The notes beneath the pieces are model-generated. The model was not told the origin of the DNA. It did not search any database and saw only the letters and a program-made list of their open reading frames with translations. Of a DNA stretch of 64,000 bases, positions 45,593 to 62,564 are shown in pieces. Numbering within the stretch: position 1 is the stretch's first letter; every line of letters begins with the position of its first letter. Position numbers and translations under genes: made by a program. Source of the stretch: Azohydromonas caseinilytica (GTDB taxonomy: Bacteria > Pseudomonadota > Gammaproteobacteria > Burkholderiales > Burkholderiaceae_C); the NCBI RefSeq assembly GCF_012927045.1, contig NZ_JABBFW010000008.1, forward strand, positions 124,001 to 188,000, given 5' to 3'.

Positions 45593-45612
45593 AGCCGGCC
45601 GGGAGGCCGGCT
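45593..45612. terminator. Hairpin between converging genes
   Basis: AGCCGGCC-GGGA-GGCCGGCT is a perfect 8-bp stem 20 bp after the cupredoxin stop and 36 bp from the end of the converging sugar permease. It could terminate both; there is no clear T-run. Confidence 0.55.
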
Positions 45613-45648
45613 CCCCTCGCGGTGGCCTGCCGGCGGGGCCGCCAGGCC

Positions 45649-46989
45649 CTATCCCTGGCGCCGCGCCGCCACCGGCTCGAAGTCCGCGTAGTGCCCCTTG
45701 AGCCCGTAGTAGGCGATGTACAGGTAGCACAGCGCCGGCACGAAGAAGGCGTGGAGCAGGCCGATGCGGTCGGCGAAGAAGCCCATGATCACCGGCACGA
45801 TCGCGCCGCCGACGATGGCCATGCACACCACGCCGGAGCCCTCGCCGGTGTGCTTGCCCAGCCCCTCGATGGCCAGGCTGAAGATGGTCGGGAACATGAT
45901 GGAATTGAACAGGCCGATGGCCAGCATCGCCCACATCGCGGCCTTGCCGGACACCAGCATCGCCAGCACCAGCAGCCCCACCACCACCAGCGCGTTGAAG
46001 GCCAGCAGGTGGCCGGGCCGCACCTTCTTGAGCAGCGCCGCGCCGATGAAGCGGCCCACCATGGCGCCGCCCCAGTACAGCGACAGGTACTTCGCCGCCG
46101 TCTCCTCCGGCAGCCCGGCCACGCCGGGATCGGCCATGAAGTTCACCAGGAAGCTGCCGATGGACACCTCGGCGCCCACGTACACGAAGATGCCCAGCGC
46201 GCCCAGCACCAGGTGCCGGTACTGCCAGACGCTGTCGTGCGTGTGGTAGACGGCCTGCGCCGTGTCCGGCGGCAGCTCGGCGGGCTGCTCGGCCGCCTCG
46301 ATGGCGGGCAGCCTCGACAGCGCGATGACCACGGCGATCAGGAACAGCACTACCGCCAGCCCGATGTACGGCCCCTGCACGGCGGAGGCCTCCGCGGCCG
46401 CCTGGGCGGCGCGCTCCGCGGGGCTCAGGGTGGCCGCGTCCGCCACCGGCCGGGCCGCCACCGCCAGGATCAGCATCGAGCCGAAGAAGGGCGCCAGCGT
46501 GGTGCCCAGCGAGTTGAAGGCCTGCGTCAGGTTCAGCCGCGCCGAGGCGGTTTCGGGCCGGCCCAGCACGGTGACGTAGGGGTTGGCCGCCACCTGCAGC
46601 AGCGTGATGCCCGAGGCCAGGATGAACAGCGCGCCCAGGAACAGCGCATAGGAGGCCCGGCCGGCCGCCGGGTAGAACAGCAGGCAGCCCAGCCCCGCCA
46701 CCACCAGGCCGACGATGATGCCGCGCTTGTAGCCCAGCTTCTCCACCACGTAGCCGGCCGGGAAGGACACGATCAGGTACGCCGCGAAGAAGCAGAACTG
46801 GATCAGCATCGCCTGCACGTAGCTGAGCGTGAACACCGCCCGCAGGTGCGGAATGAGGATGTCGTTGAGCGCGGTGATGAAGCCCCACATGAAGAACAGC
46901 GAGGTCAGCACCACCAGCGGCATGGTGTAGTCGCCCTGCGCGCGCGATGGGGACGGGTTGCGGGTCGTGGTGGGCACTGCACCGGCCAT
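45649..46989 (-). CDS. FucP/GluP-type MFS sugar permease
   Basis: 446 residues with 12 predicted helices. It contains the family block LTSLFFMWGFITALNDILIP in helix 1, NPYVTVLGRPETASARLNLT and FNSLGTTLAPFFGS. These identify the FucP/GluP branch (L-fucose, glucose or galactose:H+ symport). The SLAIEGLGKHTGEGSGVVCM and GGAIVPVIMGFFADR segments near the end also fit. The gene stands alone. An AGGAGGTGCCCC sequence directly before the ATG gives a strong ribosome-binding site. Exact sugar unknown; glucose or galactose is likelier than fucose, since no fucose genes are near. Confidence 0.88.
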   Translation of the reverse strand: MAGAVPTTTRNPSPSRAQGDYTMPLVVLTSLFFMWGFITALNDILIPHLRAVFTLSYVQAMLIQFCFFAAYLIVSFPAGYVVEKLGYKRGIIVGLVVAGLGCLLFYPAAGRASYALFLGALFILASGITLLQVAANPYVTVLGRPETASARLNLTQAFNSLGTTLAPFFGSMLILAVAARPVADAATLSPAERAAQAAAEASAVQGPYIGLAVVLFLIAVVIALSRLPAIEAAEQPAELPPDTAQAVYHTHDSVWQYRHLVLGALGIFVYVGAEVSIGSFLVNFMADPGVAGLPEETAAKYLSLYWGGAMVGRFIGAALLKKVRPGHLLAFNALVVVGLLVLAMLVSGKAAMWAMLAIGLFNSIMFPTIFSLAIEGLGKHTGEGSGVVCMAIVGGAIVPVIMGFFADRIGLLHAFFVPALCYLYIAYYGLKGHYADFEPVAARRQG

Positions 46990-47062
46990 GGGGCACCTCC
47001 TGGGGTGGGGATTTCCTGGGGCAATCGGGTGGCCTGCCCAAGGCCCCGGGCCGGGACGCGGC

Positions 47063-47335
47063 TCAGCCGCCGTGCCGGTTCTTGTCCCAGATCGCCAGCA
47101 GGATCAGCCCGTAGGCCAGCAGCCGCACCAGGTACGCAACGGGCTCGGTTTCGTCGGTGGCCGGGCTCAGCGCCATGTGCACGCGGTTGAGGCCCTCGAT
47201 GCCGAAGGAGGCGCCCAGCAGCAGGAAGAAGCGGTCGCGGCTGCTGTGCCAGTAGCGCCAGAACAGCAGCGCCGCGATGAAGGAGGCGCAGGCGATGGCG
47301 CCCAGCAGCATCGGCTCCAGCGCGCCGCTCCTCAT
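47063..47335 (-). CDS. DUF5985-type small membrane protein (second of pair)
   Basis: 90 residues with three hydrophobic segments (LLGAIACASFIAALLFW, FFLLLGASFGIEGLNRV, AYLVRLLAYGLILLAIW). Its ATG overlaps the stop of the preceding small gene (ATGA), so the two are co-translated. Both resemble the DUF5985 family, whose function is not known. The WRYWHSSRDRFFLLLGASFG pattern is the analogue of the RLLLWSGLCF block in the partner. Probably a two-subunit membrane unit. Confidence 0.8.
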   Translation of the reverse strand: MRSGALEPMLLGAIACASFIAALLFWRYWHSSRDRFFLLLGASFGIEGLNRVHMALSPATDETEPVAYLVRLLAYGLILLAIWDKNRHGG

Positions 47336-47592
47336 GCGTCGTGCTCCAGGATCATTCCCACCACCAGCAGCAGCACCGAGGCCAGCGCAACCAGCAGCCG
47401 CGCCAGGCCCAGGTCCACGTCGGGGAACACCAGCCGGTCCAGCACCAGCAGCAGGTTGTTGAGCGTGAGCCCGACGAAGCACAACCCGCTCCACAGCAGC
47501 AGCCTGAAGCGCGTGCGCGCGTAGGCGCGCAGCAGCAGCCCAGCGCACAGCAGGGCGGTGAGCGCGCAGAGCGTGTAGGTGATCTGGGCCAT
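47332..47592 (-). CDS. DUF5985-type small membrane protein (first of pair)
   Basis: 86 residues from the ATG at 47592 (MAQITYTLCALTALLCAGLL). A longer frame upstream only reads the hairpin repeat. Three hydrophobic segments; RTRFRLLLWSGLCFVGLTLN is the recognisable DUF5985 block. It lies downstream of two hybrid kinases and a small winged-helix-like gene on the same strand, with repeat copy B immediately upstream. It may be an accessory membrane partner of those kinases (inference only). Confidence 0.82.
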   Translation of the reverse strand: MAQITYTLCALTALLCAGLLLRAYARTRFRLLLWSGLCFVGLTLNNLLLVLDRLVFPDVDLGLARLLVALASVLLLVVGMILEHDA

Positions 47593-47626
47593 CACATTCC
47601 ACTTCTCGTTGTTGAATGAAGCAGTT

Positions 47627-47740
47627 CCGTTCGTCCTGAGGTATCGAAGGATGAACGGCCCTCGCTGTGCGGCTGCCATCGCAGCCTCACGGATTCGCCC
47701 TTCGATACCTCAGGGCGAACGGGTCGTTTCTCGGGCAAAG
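47627..47740. repeat. Dispersed long-hairpin repeat, copy B
   Basis: Arms 47627-47655 and 47694-47722 are 29-nt inverted repeats (CCGTTCGTCCTGAGGTATCG... against its complement with few mismatches). The interior (CGGCCCTCGCTGTG...) and about 18 bp of right flank match copy A at 21686-21799. It separates the DUF5985 genes from the small winged-helix-like gene. Confidence 0.85.
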
Positions 47741-47752
47741 CAAGAACTTGAA

Positions 47753-48145
47753 TCAACCTCCCTTTCGCAGCCGGAAAGCGTCGGCGAAGCGCGTGGCGTT
47801 TTTCTGCACGCGATCGTGGATCAGCTTGGTGATGCCGATCAGGTCGGCACGGTAGGCGGCAGCCAGCCGGTCCACCAGGGCGGCCAGCGTCTCGTCCTCC
47901 GGGCGGTAGAGCAGGCGCTGCGCGTCGGCAGGGTCCGGGGCCACCAGGTGCACATCCTGCAACGCCTGCACGATGCCGGCGGCCGTGGCTTCCGGCACGT
48001 ACAGCGCACGCGCCACCTCGTCCACCGTCAGCGCGCGCTCGGGCTGCGCATGAAACAGCAGCAGCGCCTCCAGGAAGGGCACCGACGGCACGCTGGTCAG
48101 GATGAAGCGGCGCAGGTCGTCCGGCAACGGCAGTGGCGGGCTCAC
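47753..48145 (-). CDS. Small winged-helix-like protein, function unknown
   Basis: 130 residues from the GTG at 48145, chosen because GAGGGAG lies 8 nt upstream; a TTG at 48181 would add 12 residues. The central part (FLEALLLFHAQPERALTVDE, VARALYVPEATAAGIVQALQ) has the helix pattern of a winged helix-turn-helix. A basic, helical C-terminus follows (LIHDRVQKNATRFADAFRLR). No named family is recognised. It lies 64 bp after the second hybrid kinase on the same strand and could be an output or regulatory protein of the kinase operon. Confidence 0.7.
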   Translation of the reverse strand: MSPPLPLPDDLRRFILTSVPSVPFLEALLLFHAQPERALTVDEVARALYVPEATAAGIVQALQDVHLVAPDPADAQRLLYRPEDETLAALVDRLAAAYRADLIGITKLIHDRVQKNATRFADAFRLRKGG

Positions 48146-48209
48146 GCCTGCATCTCCCTCGGTCCCTTCCTGCCGGGCCAACCCCGGCCTTTTTCCAGAG
48201 CCCGTGCCT

Positions 48210-50440
48210 TCACCGTGCGCCCGCGCTCCCCGGCCGCCCGGCCGTCTCGCCCGACGCGGCGCGGCTGGCCAGCCACTGCGCGATCAGGCCCGCCAGCGCC
48301 GCGATGTCGGCCGGCTTGACCAGGTGGTGGTCGAAGCCCGCCTGGCGCGAGAGCTGCTGGTCCGTCTTGTGCCCGTAGCCGGTGAGCGCAATCACCAGCG
48401 AGCGCTGCGTGGCCGGCAGCGCGCGCAGCCGCCGCGCCACCTCGAAGCCGTCCATGCCCGGCAGCCCGATGTCCAGCAGCACCACGTCGGGCGCGAAGGC
48501 CTTGGCGCGCTCCACCGCCTCCAAGCCGTTGTGCGCGGTCTCCACGCTGTGGCCTTCCATGCGCAGGAACAGCGCCACCGTGTCGGCCGCGTCGATGTTG
48601 TCGTCCACCACCAGCACGCGGCACACCGCCGCCACCGCGGCCTGGGCCTCGTCGGGCTGGGCCTGCGGTGCGGGTGCGCCCACTTCCATCAGGCAGGGCA
48701 GCCGCACGACGAATTCCGAGCCCTGGCCCGCGCCAGCGCTGTGGGCTTCCACCGTGCCGTGGTGCAGCTGCACCAGGCGCTGCACCAGCGTCAGCCCCAC
48801 GCCCAGCCCGCCCTGGCTGCGGTCCAGCGAGCGCCGGCCCTGCTCGAACAGCTCGAAGACGTTGGGCAGCAGCGAGGCCTCGATGCCGATGCCGTCGTCG
48901 CGCACGCTGACCACGGCCTGCCCCTGCTGCACGCGCAGCGCCACCTCGATGTGCCCGCCCTCGGGCGTGTACTTGGCGGCGTTGTTGAGCAGGTTGGCCA
49001 CCACCTGCGACAGCCGCGCGAAGTCGCCGCGCAGCCACACCGGGGCGGCGGGCAGCTGCGTCTGCAGCCGGTGGCGCCGGCTGTCGAGCATGGGCCGGGC
49101 CGTCTCGATGCCATGGGCCACCACCGTCAGCAGGTCGATGGTCTGGAGCTGCAGGCTGATCTTGCCCTGGCTGATGCGCGCCACGTCCAGCAGCTCCTCC
49201 ACCAGCGCCGTCATGTGCCGCACCTGGCGGTCCATCACGTCGGTGGCCCAGGCCAGCCGCGGCTGCCCGGCGGGGGCGATGCGGCGGATCACCTCCACCG
49301 CGTTGCGGATCGGCGCCAGCGGGTTGCGCAGCTCGTGCGAGAGCATGGCCAGGAACTCGTCCTTGCGCCGGTTCAGCGCCGTGAGCTGCTCCTGGGCATG
49401 GCGCCGCTCCTCGATCTCGGTCTGCAGCGAGCGGTACAGCCGCGCGTTCTCGAAGGCCAGCGCCGCGCGCTCGCACAGCGAGCGCAGCAGCTCGCGGTCC
49501 GGCTGCGCCGCCACGTACAGCGCGCCCAGCACGCGCTGCCCGTGCACCAGCGGCAGGACGGCGCCCTCGGGCAGCCCGCTCGGCTGCGCGTCGCGGCCTT
49601 CCTCGATGGCCTCGCAGGGGTCGATGCCCAGGGTCTGCGGCTCGCCGCTGCCCAGCGCGCGCGCGAAGGCCGCGCGCACCGCCGGCGCCATCTCCTCCAG
49701 CAGGGGCTCGGCGAAGGTGATGGGCTCGCCCTTGGTGTCGCCGCGGCACACCAGCAGCCGCTGCGGCGGCTCGGCCGAGGTCTGCAGCAGCAGCGCGGCG
49801 CAGGGACTGAGCGTGGGCACCAGCAGCTCCAGCAGCCCGCGCATGCCCACTTCCGCGTCCAGCGAGGCGCTGAGCACGCCGCTGACCAGCGACAGGAAGT
49901 TGGAGCGCCAGGTGGCATGCTCGGCCGCCCGGCGCGCGGCCTCGGCCGCGGCCAGCGCCACGCGCTGGTCGGCCTGGCGCCGCACGCGGCGCTGCATCAC
50001 GTGCAGGTCCACGAACACCTGCACCTTCGAGCGCAGGATCTGCGGCACCACCGGCGACATGATGTAGTCCACCGCGCCCAGCTCGTAGCCGCGGTGCGTC
50101 TGCATCTCGTCGGCGTAGGCGGTGATGAAGATGATGGGCGTGTGCGCGGCGCGCTTGTACTGGCGGATCAGCCGCGCCGTCTCCAGCCCGTCCATGTCGG
50201 GCATGTTCACGTCCAGCAGGATCACCGCGAACTCGCGCCGCAGCACCTCGCGCAGCGCCTCGGCGCCGGAGTAGGCCGAGACCAGCTCCTGGCCCAGGTC
50301 CTCCAGCACCGCGCGGAACACCAGGTGCTTCTCCGGCAGGTCATCGACGATGAGGATGCTGCTGGTCAGGGCCTCCTCGTCGCCCGGCGGCGCCTCGGCC
50401 GGCGACGGGCCCGGCCGGGGCGCGGGCAAGGGCGAGGGCG

Positions 50441-50450
<10 letters not shown>
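48210..50450 (-). CDS. Soluble hybrid histidine kinase REC-GAF-HisKA-HATPase-REC
   Basis: 746 residues. The ATG (50448-50450) lies 10 bp inside the end of the giant kinase gene, implying coupled translation. An N-terminal receiver (about 30-150, phospho-acceptor D80 in [13 protein letters not shown]) is followed by a GAF domain (about 180-345). Then come HisKA with H372 ([11 protein letters not shown]), HATPase_c ([25 protein letters not shown]) and a C-terminal receiver with D660 ([13 protein letters not shown]). No membrane segment is present. The N-terminal receiver suggests it is itself controlled by phosphate from the upstream kinase, forming a relay (inference). Confidence 0.93.
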
Positions 50451-56749
<6,299 letters not shown>

Positions 56750-56773
56750 CGTTCATCCTTCCCTTCAGCACAG

Positions 56774-56805
56774 CAGCCCCGGCGCGCTGATACGCGCCGG
56801 GGCTG
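56774..56805 (-). terminator. Perfect GC hairpin between treS and the giant kinase gene
   Basis: CAGCCCCGGCGCG-CTGATA-CGCGCCGGGGCTG is a perfect 13-bp stem with a 6-nt loop. It lies 26 bp past the treS stop and 25 bp before the kinase ATG. No T-run follows, so it may attenuate rather than end transcription between the two genes. Confidence 0.7.
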
Positions 56806-56830
56806 GGTATTCCTGGAGCGGGTGCAGCGC

Positions 56831-59800
56831 CTACTGGGTCGTCACCCCCGCCAGATCCAGCAGGCCCTGCAGCGGGATGTGAACCCACGCCGGCCGGTTA
56901 TCCAGCTCATAGCGTAATTCGTAGAGCGCCTTCTCCAGCTCGTACAGCGCCAGCAGCGCCCGGCCGGGTCCGGCGGTTTCCACCAGCTCCGCCGAGCGTG
57001 CCACCTCGTCGTAGCCCTTGAGGAAGTTCTCTCGCGAGAGCTCCTGCCAGCGCCGCGCCATCGGCGCCATCGCCTGGTGCTCGGCATCGGTGGTGGCGGC
57101 CGTGCGCAACGCCGACAGCGCCGCGTAGTCGAAGGAGCGCAGCATGCCGGCCACGTCGCGCAGCGGCGAGCGCTTGGCGCGGCGCTCGGCCAGGCTGCGG
57201 CCGGGCTCGCCCTCGAAGTCGATGATGACGAAGTCGTTCTTCGTCACCAGGACCTGGCCGAGGTGGTAGTCGCCATGATGCCGGCTCTTGAGCGCCAGCG
57301 GCGGCACCGCCGGCGATGCCAGATGGCGCTGCAGGCCTTCCTGGTGCCGCAGCAGCGAGCGCGCCAGCGGCTGGGCCGCGGCGGGCAGCTGCGGCAGCCG
57401 CTCCTGCAGCTGGGCCATGGTCCGGCCCAGGTCCTCGCGCACGCGCTCCAGGTCCGTGCGCAGGTCGTCCTCGCTCAGCGGCTCGGGGTCGAAGGCGATG
57501 TTGCCCGTGCGCAGCGCGAAGGCCTGGTGCAGCTCGGCCGTGCGCCGGCCCAGCGTCTGCACCCGCTGCTCGAACGCGGCGTGCTCGTCCGGCGACTCCG
57601 GCTCGGCCTGCCGCATCTCCATGTGGCGGCGCAGGTACTCGGTGCCCAGCGCCCAGCCGTCGCCCTGGTTGGCGACGAAGCCCTGCAGCACCGCCAGCGT
57701 CACCGGCGTGCCGTCCTCGCTGACGTACTCCAGCGAGCCGGCCAGCGGCGCGCAGTGCGGGAAGTGCGCCACCTCGGTGAGGAAGCGCGTGACCTCCAGC
57801 TCCGGGTTGTGCCCGGGGCGCAGGCGGCGGATGCCCTTGAGCAGCAGGTGCTCGCCGATCTGCACGATGGTGTTGCTGCTCTGCGCCTGCGGCCGCCCGA
57901 TGGGCAGCGTGGGCAGCTCGCCGGTGTCGGCAAAGGCCTTGAGCAGCGAGCTGCCCAGGAAGGTCATGCGGCCCTTGTGGGTGGGCAGCGTCGTGTCCTC
58001 GGCCATGGTGGCCAGCACCGAGCGCACGAAGCGCTCGTCGCCGAAGGCGTCGCCCAGCACGCCCACCTGCGCCTGCTGGCGGATGCGCGCCACGGCGTTG
58101 ACGGCCAGCAGCCGGGTGCGCTCCTCGTCGCGCTCCTCATAGGACAGCGACAGCGGCACGAAGTAGTGCGCCGGCTCCGACAGCCCCTGCAGCTCCAGCA
58201 GCGGGATCATCCAGGACTCGTCCTCGCGCTGCCACAGCCAGTGGTCCAGCAGCACGGCGCGCGCGATGTGCTCGCCCTTGCTGGCGTACCAGCGCTGGCC
58301 CTCGATGAAGCGCGGCAGCAGCTCGGTTTCGAACTGGTTGCGCGTGCGCGTGGCCAGCGCCGCGCGCCACGGCGACACCTGCTCGGGAAACAGGCTCTGC
58401 CAGCCGGCCGACAGCACCAGCACCGGCAGCTCCTCGGCGGGCAGCAGCTCGGTGTGCCACGCCGGGGCCTCCACGTCCGCACTCAGCCGGAACCAGTAGA
58501 AGCCGTGCGCGGCCAGGGTCAGCAAGTAGGGCAGCTCGCCCACGGGCGGGAAGGTGGTGCGGCCCATCATCTCCACCGGCACGCGGCCCCTGAAGGCCGA
58601 GAGGTCCAGCTCCACCGGCTGCGCCGTGCGCGCGAGGTTGGCCACGCACAGGATCACGTCGTCGTCGTACTCGCGCAGGTAGGCCAGCACCTTGCGGTTG
58701 CCGGGCTTGAGGAAGCGCAGCGAGCCGCGGCCGAAGGCGTGGGTGGACTGGCGCACCGCCAGCAGCCGGCGCATCCAGTGCAGCAGCGAGGACGGGTCGC
58801 GCTGCTGCGACTCGACGTTGACGGCCTGGTAGCCGTAGATCGCGTCCATGATCGGCGGCAGGTACAGCCGCTGCGGGTCGGCGCGGCTGAAGCCGGCGTT
58901 GCGGTCCGGGCTCCACTGCATGGGCGTGCGCACGCCGTTGCGGTCGCCGATGTAGACGTTGTCGCCCATGCCCAGCTCGTCGCCGTAGTACACGATGGGG
59001 CTGCCCGGCATGGAGAACAGCAGGCTGTTCATCAGCTGGAGGCGGTCGATGTCGTTGTCCAGCAGCGTCGCCAGGCGGCGGCGGATGCCCAGGTTGATGC
59101 GCGCCTGCTTGTCCGCGGCGTAGGTGCTGTACATGTAGTCGCGCTCGCGGCTGGTCACCATCTCCAGCGTGAGCTCGTCATGGTTGCGCAGGAAAATGAC
59201 CCACTGGCAGTTGGTCGGGATCTCCGGCGTCTGGCCCATGATCTCCACCACCGGGAAGCGGTCCTCCTGCGCGATGGCCATGTACATGCGCGGCATCAGC
59301 GGGAAGTGGTAGCAGGCATGGCACTCGTCGCCGTCGCCGAAGTATTCGCGCACGTCCTCGGGCCACTGGTTGGCCTCGGCCAGCAGGAAGCGCCCGCCGT
59401 ACTCGGCGTCCAGCGCCGCGCGCAGCCGCTTGATGATGTCGTGCGTCTCGGGCAGGTTCTCGTTGTTGGTGCCCTCGCGCTCGACCAGGTACGGAATGGC
59501 GTCGAGCCGGAAGCCGTCCACGCCCATGTCCAGCCAGAAGCGCATGACGTCGAGCACCGCCTCCATCACCTGCGGGTTGTCGAAGTTCAGGTCCGGCTGG
59601 TGGCTGAAGAAGCGGTGCCAGAAGTACGCATTGGCCACCGGGTCCCAGGTCCAGTTCGAGACCTCGGTGTCGGTGAAGATGATGCGCGTGCCCTGGTACT
59701 TCTGGTTGGTGTCGCTCCAGACGTAGAAGTCGCGCTCGGCCGAGCCCGGCGGCGCGCGGCGCGCGCGCTGGAACCAGGGGTGCTGGTCCGAGGTGTGGTT

Positions 59801-60163
59801 GATCACCAGCTCCGTGATCACGCGCAGGCCCCGCTCGTGCGCCGCGTCGAGCATGCGCTTGAAATCGTCGATGGTGCCGTAGGACGGGTGGATGGCCTTG
59901 TACTCGGCGATGTCGTAACCATCGTCGCGCAGCGGCGAGGGGTAGAACGGCATCAGCCAGATGGTGTTGACGCCCAGGTCCTTGACGTAGTCCAGCCGCG
60001 CCGTGACGCCGTTGAAGTCGCCCACGCCATCGTCGTTGGAGTCGAAGAAGGCCTTGACGTTGAGCTGATAGATGACCGCGTCCTTGTACCAGAGGGCCTC
60101 GTCTCCGACGGGGGCCTCCTGCGCAAGGAGCTCGGGAGTGGTGGAGAGACGGCGTGCGTCCAT
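56831..60163 (-). CDS. treS: Trehalose synthase-maltokinase fusion (TreS-Mak)
   Basis: 1110 residues. The N-terminal GH13 domain (to about 540) isomerises trehalose and maltose. [20 protein letters not shown] is the family start, the predicted nucleophile is D221 ([12 protein letters not shown]), the acid/base is the Glu in [10 protein letters not shown], and the third carboxylate lies in RNHDEL. The C-terminal part (about 570-1105) is a maltokinase (Pep2/Mak) making maltose-1-phosphate. [20 protein letters not shown] and DFEGEPGRS carry its kinase-like catalytic and metal-binding residues. In actinobacteria these are often separate proteins; the fusion is common in proteobacteria. GAGGG precedes the ATG. 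The gene lies 7 bp after glgE. Confidence 0.95.
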   Translation of the reverse strand: MDARRLSTTPELLAQEAPVGDEALWYKDAVIYQLNVKAFFDSNDDGVGDFNGVTARLDYVKDLGVNTIWLMPFYPSPLRDDGYDIAEYKAIHPSYGTIDDFKRMLDAAHERGLRVITELVINHTSDQHPWFQRARRAPPGSAERDFYVWSDTNQKYQGTRIIFTDTEVSNWTWDPVANAYFWHRFFSHQPDLNFDNPQVMEAVLDVMRFWLDMGVDGFRLDAIPYLVEREGTNNENLPETHDIIKRLRAALDAEYGGRFLLAEANQWPEDVREYFGDGDECHACYHFPLMPRMYMAIAQEDRFPVVEIMGQTPEIPTNCQWVIFLRNHDELTLEMVTSRERDYMYSTYAADKQARINLGIRRRLATLLDNDIDRLQLMNSLLFSMPGSPIVYYGDELGMGDNVYIGDRNGVRTPMQWSPDRNAGFSRADPQRLYLPPIMDAIYGYQAVNVESQQRDPSSLLHWMRRLLAVRQSTHAFGRGSLRFLKPGNRKVLAYLREYDDDVILCVANLARTAQPVELDLSAFRGRVPVEMMGRTTFPPVGELPYLLTLAAHGFYWFRLSADVEAPAWHTELLPAEELPVLVLSAGWQSLFPEQVSPWRAALATRTRNQFETELLPRFIEGQRWYASKGEHIARAVLLDHWLWQREDESWMIPLLELQGLSEPAHYFVPLSLSYEERDEERTRLLAVNAVARIRQQAQVGVLGDAFGDERFVRSVLATMAEDTTLPTHKGRMTFLGSSLLKAFADTGELPTLPIGRPQAQSSNTIVQIGEHLLLKGIRRLRPGHNPELEVTRFLTEVAHFPHCAPLAGSLEYVSEDGTPVTLAVLQGFVANQGDGWALGTEYLRRHMEMRQAEPESPDEHAAFEQRVQTLGRRTAELHQAFALRTGNIAFDPEPLSEDDLRTDLERVREDLGRTMAQLQERLPQLPAAAQPLARSLLRHQEGLQRHLASPAVPPLALKSRHHGDYHLGQVLVTKNDFVIIDFEGEPGRSLAERRAKRSPLRDVAGMLRSFDYAALSALRTAATTDAEHQAMAPMARRWQELSRENFLKGYDEVARSAELVETAGPGRALLALYELEKALYELRYELDNRPAWVHIPLQGLLDLAGVTTQ

Positions 60164-60170
60164 GTGGGGT

Positions 60171-62564
60171 TCAACCCTCGAAGGTGAAGAAGTCGCGCTC
60201 GCTGCGGCGCTGCGGGCGCACGATGAAGATGTGCGCCGGGGTGTGGTTGGGATCGAGCTGCACGAAGTTGCGCCCGTTGCGCCAGGTGAAGCGCTGCTGG
60301 CTCAGCAGGTCGTGCACGGTGTAGTCGGTGTCGGGCTCGATGCCCAGCGCCTGCAGGTTCACGTCCACGATGCCCGCCTGCACGTTGTGCGGGTCCAGGT
60401 TGACCACGGTGAGCACGGTGTTGCGCCCGTCGGGCGTGCGCTTGGCGTAGGCCAGCAGGTGCTCGTTGTCGATGGGCAGGAACAGCAGAGAGCGGTTGTC
60501 GTGCAGCGCCGCGTTCTCGCGCCGGATGCGGTTGACCAGCCCGATGAACCACTGCAGCGAGTCCTCGCGTTCCAGGTCCCAGTGGCGCAGCTGGTACTTC
60601 TCGGAGTCCAGGTACTCCTCGCTGCCGGGCTTGACCGGGCGGTTCTCCAGCAGCTCGTAGGCCGGGCCGTAGATGCCGTAGCTGGAGCACAGCGTCGCGG
60701 CCAGCACCAGGCGCTGCATGAACACCGAGCGCGGCGCATGGTGCAGCTGCTCGTTGAGGATGTCGGGCGTGTTGGGCCAGACGTTGGGCCGGAAGTAGTG
60801 GTAGCCCGGCCCGTGCGCGAGCTCGGTGAAGTACTCGATGAGCTCGCTCTTGGTGTTGCGCCAGGTGAAGTAGGTGTAGGACTGGCTGTAGCCCAGCTTG
60901 GCCAGCCGGTGCATGACCTTCGGGCGCGTGAAGGCCTCGGCCAGGAAGATCACTTCCGGGTGCTCGCGCGTGATCTCGGCGATGCACCACTCCCAGAACG
61001 CGAAGCTCTTGGTGTGCGGGTTGTCCACGCGGAAGATGGTCACGCCGCGGGCTATCCAGAAGTCGAAGATGCTCTTGAGCTCCTGCCACAGCGCGCGCCA
61101 GTCCTCGGTCTCGAAGTTGAAGGGATAGATGTCCTGGTACTTCTTGGGCGGGTTCTCGGCGTACTGCACCGTGCCGTCCGGACGCCAGCGGAACCACTGC
61201 GGGTGCTCCTTGACGTAGGGATGGTCCGGCGCGCACTGCAGCGCGATGTCCAGCGCGATCTCGATGCCCAGCTGTTTCGCGGCCTGCACCAGCTCGGCAA
61301 AGTCCTGTTCGGTGCCGAGCTGAGGGTGGATGCTCTTGTGGCCGCCCTCCGCCGCGCCGATGGCCCAGGGGCTGCCCACGTCCTCCGGCCCGGCCTCCAG
61401 CGTGTTGTTGGGGCCCTTGCGCTTCTCGCGACCGATGGGGTGGATGGGCGGGAAATACAGCACGTCGAAACCCATCGAGGCCACGTAGGGCAGGCGCTTG
61501 CGCACGTCCCTGAAGCTGCCGTGGCGACCGGGCTCGTCCGAGGCCGAGCGCGGAAAGAGCTCGTACCAGGTCGAGAAACGCGCCCTGAGCCGGTCGGCGA
61601 ACAGCGGCCGCTCGGGAAACTCCGCCACGAACCGCTTGTCCGGGTACTCGTCGGCCAGGGCGTTGAGCCGCTCGTCCAGCGCCAGCTCCCTGAGCGCTTC
61701 GGGGTCGGCGCTGTCGGCCTCCTGGCGCAGTTGCCCGGCCCAGCTGCGCAGCGCCTGCGCGTCGCCGGTGGTGGAGGCCTCGCCGCCTTCGGCGCGCGCG
61801 GCGGCGCCCTCGATCAGCTCGGCGCCGACCTTGGCGGCGATGCGGATGTCGGCCTCGTCCACGCGGCGGTTGAAATCGTGGCGCCAGGAGCGCAGCCCAT
61901 CGACCCAGGCCGTGACGCTGAAGACATAGCGTCCCGGCGTCGGGAAGCACACCTGCGCGTGCCACTCGTCGTTGTGGCCCTGCGTCATCTCGACCTGGTG
62001 CACCGCGGTCGTGTCGCCGTCGGCGCACCAGTGCAGCCGCACGCGCAGCCGGTCATGGCCGTCGGTGAAGGCATGCGCCGTGATCGTGGTGGGCTCGCCG
62101 GCGATGCACTTGCCGGCGAAGCGCCCGCCGTCCACCTGCGGCACCACGGCGTCGATGATCACGCGCACGCGCCCGTCCAGCGGCGGCGGCACCGAGGCCA
62201 CGCCGGCCTCGGCCGGAGGCAGCAGGGCCTCGCCCGGTGCCGTTGCCTCCGCCGACCCGTCCATCACCCGTTTGCCCTGGGCCTGTCGAAGGGCCGGCGC
62301 TGGCCCGGGGGCTTCGAGGGGCCTGTCCTGAGCCTGGTCGGAGGGCTCAGCCCGAACGGAGGCTGGTGCGCTTGGAGACGTTGCCGTCGTTGCCGGTGTC
62401 TTGCGTGCCCGCGTCTTCTTGGCCGGCGCGGGCGCGCTCAGCTCGCCCGCGGACAGCGGTGCCGCGGCCAGGCTGGCCGCGGTCTTGCGCGGCGCCGCGC
62501 GCTTGCGCGCCGGCTTGGTGTCGGCTTCAGGATTGTGGAGGGGCGTCGATGGTGTTTTGGCCAT
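60171..62564 (-). CDS. glgE: Alpha-1,4-glucan:maltose-1-phosphate maltosyltransferase GlgE
   Basis: 797 residues from the ATG at 62564, which lies 38 bp inside the end of glgB; a longer upstream reading is a glgB shadow. It adds maltosyl units from maltose-1-phosphate to alpha-glucan (GH13_3). The predicted nucleophile is D514 ([16 protein letters not shown]) and the acid/base E543 ([12 protein letters not shown]), 29 residues apart as in characterised GlgE. The core starts near residue 135 ([17 protein letters not shown]). The first 130 residues are an Ala/Pro/Lys/Arg-rich extension, part of which is encoded by a REP-like element (62267-62359). Family members are usually about 660-700 residues. 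Confidence 0.94.
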   Translation of the reverse strand: MAKTPSTPLHNPEADTKPARKRAAPRKTAASLAAAPLSAGELSAPAPAKKTRARKTPATTATSPSAPASVRAEPSDQAQDRPLEAPGPAPALRQAQGKRVMDGSAEATAPGEALLPPAEAGVASVPPPLDGRVRVIIDAVVPQVDGGRFAGKCIAGEPTTITAHAFTDGHDRLRVRLHWCADGDTTAVHQVEMTQGHNDEWHAQVCFPTPGRYVFSVTAWVDGLRSWRHDFNRRVDEADIRIAAKVGAELIEGAAARAEGGEASTTGDAQALRSWAGQLRQEADSADPEALRELALDERLNALADEYPDKRFVAEFPERPLFADRLRARFSTWYELFPRSASDEPGRHGSFRDVRKRLPYVASMGFDVLYFPPIHPIGREKRKGPNNTLEAGPEDVGSPWAIGAAEGGHKSIHPQLGTEQDFAELVQAAKQLGIEIALDIALQCAPDHPYVKEHPQWFRWRPDGTVQYAENPPKKYQDIYPFNFETEDWRALWQELKSIFDFWIARGVTIFRVDNPHTKSFAFWEWCIAEITREHPEVIFLAEAFTRPKVMHRLAKLGYSQSYTYFTWRNTKSELIEYFTELAHGPGYHYFRPNVWPNTPDILNEQLHHAPRSVFMQRLVLAATLCSSYGIYGPAYELLENRPVKPGSEEYLDSEKYQLRHWDLEREDSLQWFIGLVNRIRRENAALHDNRSLLFLPIDNEHLLAYAKRTPDGRNTVLTVVNLDPHNVQAGIVDVNLQALGIEPDTDYTVHDLLSQQRFTWRNGRNFVQLDPNHTPAHIFIVRPQRRSERDFFTFEG
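62267..62359. repeat. REP-like element lying inside the glgE coding region
   Basis: CCCGTTTGCCCTGGGCCTGT... at 62267-62294 and CTCAGCCCGAACGG near 62346-62359 match the CCGTTCGnCCTGAG family seen in the intergenic copies. The unit sits in the disordered N-terminal extension of GlgE, where it encodes [10 protein letters not shown] and neighbouring residues without breaking the frame. Confidence 0.7.
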
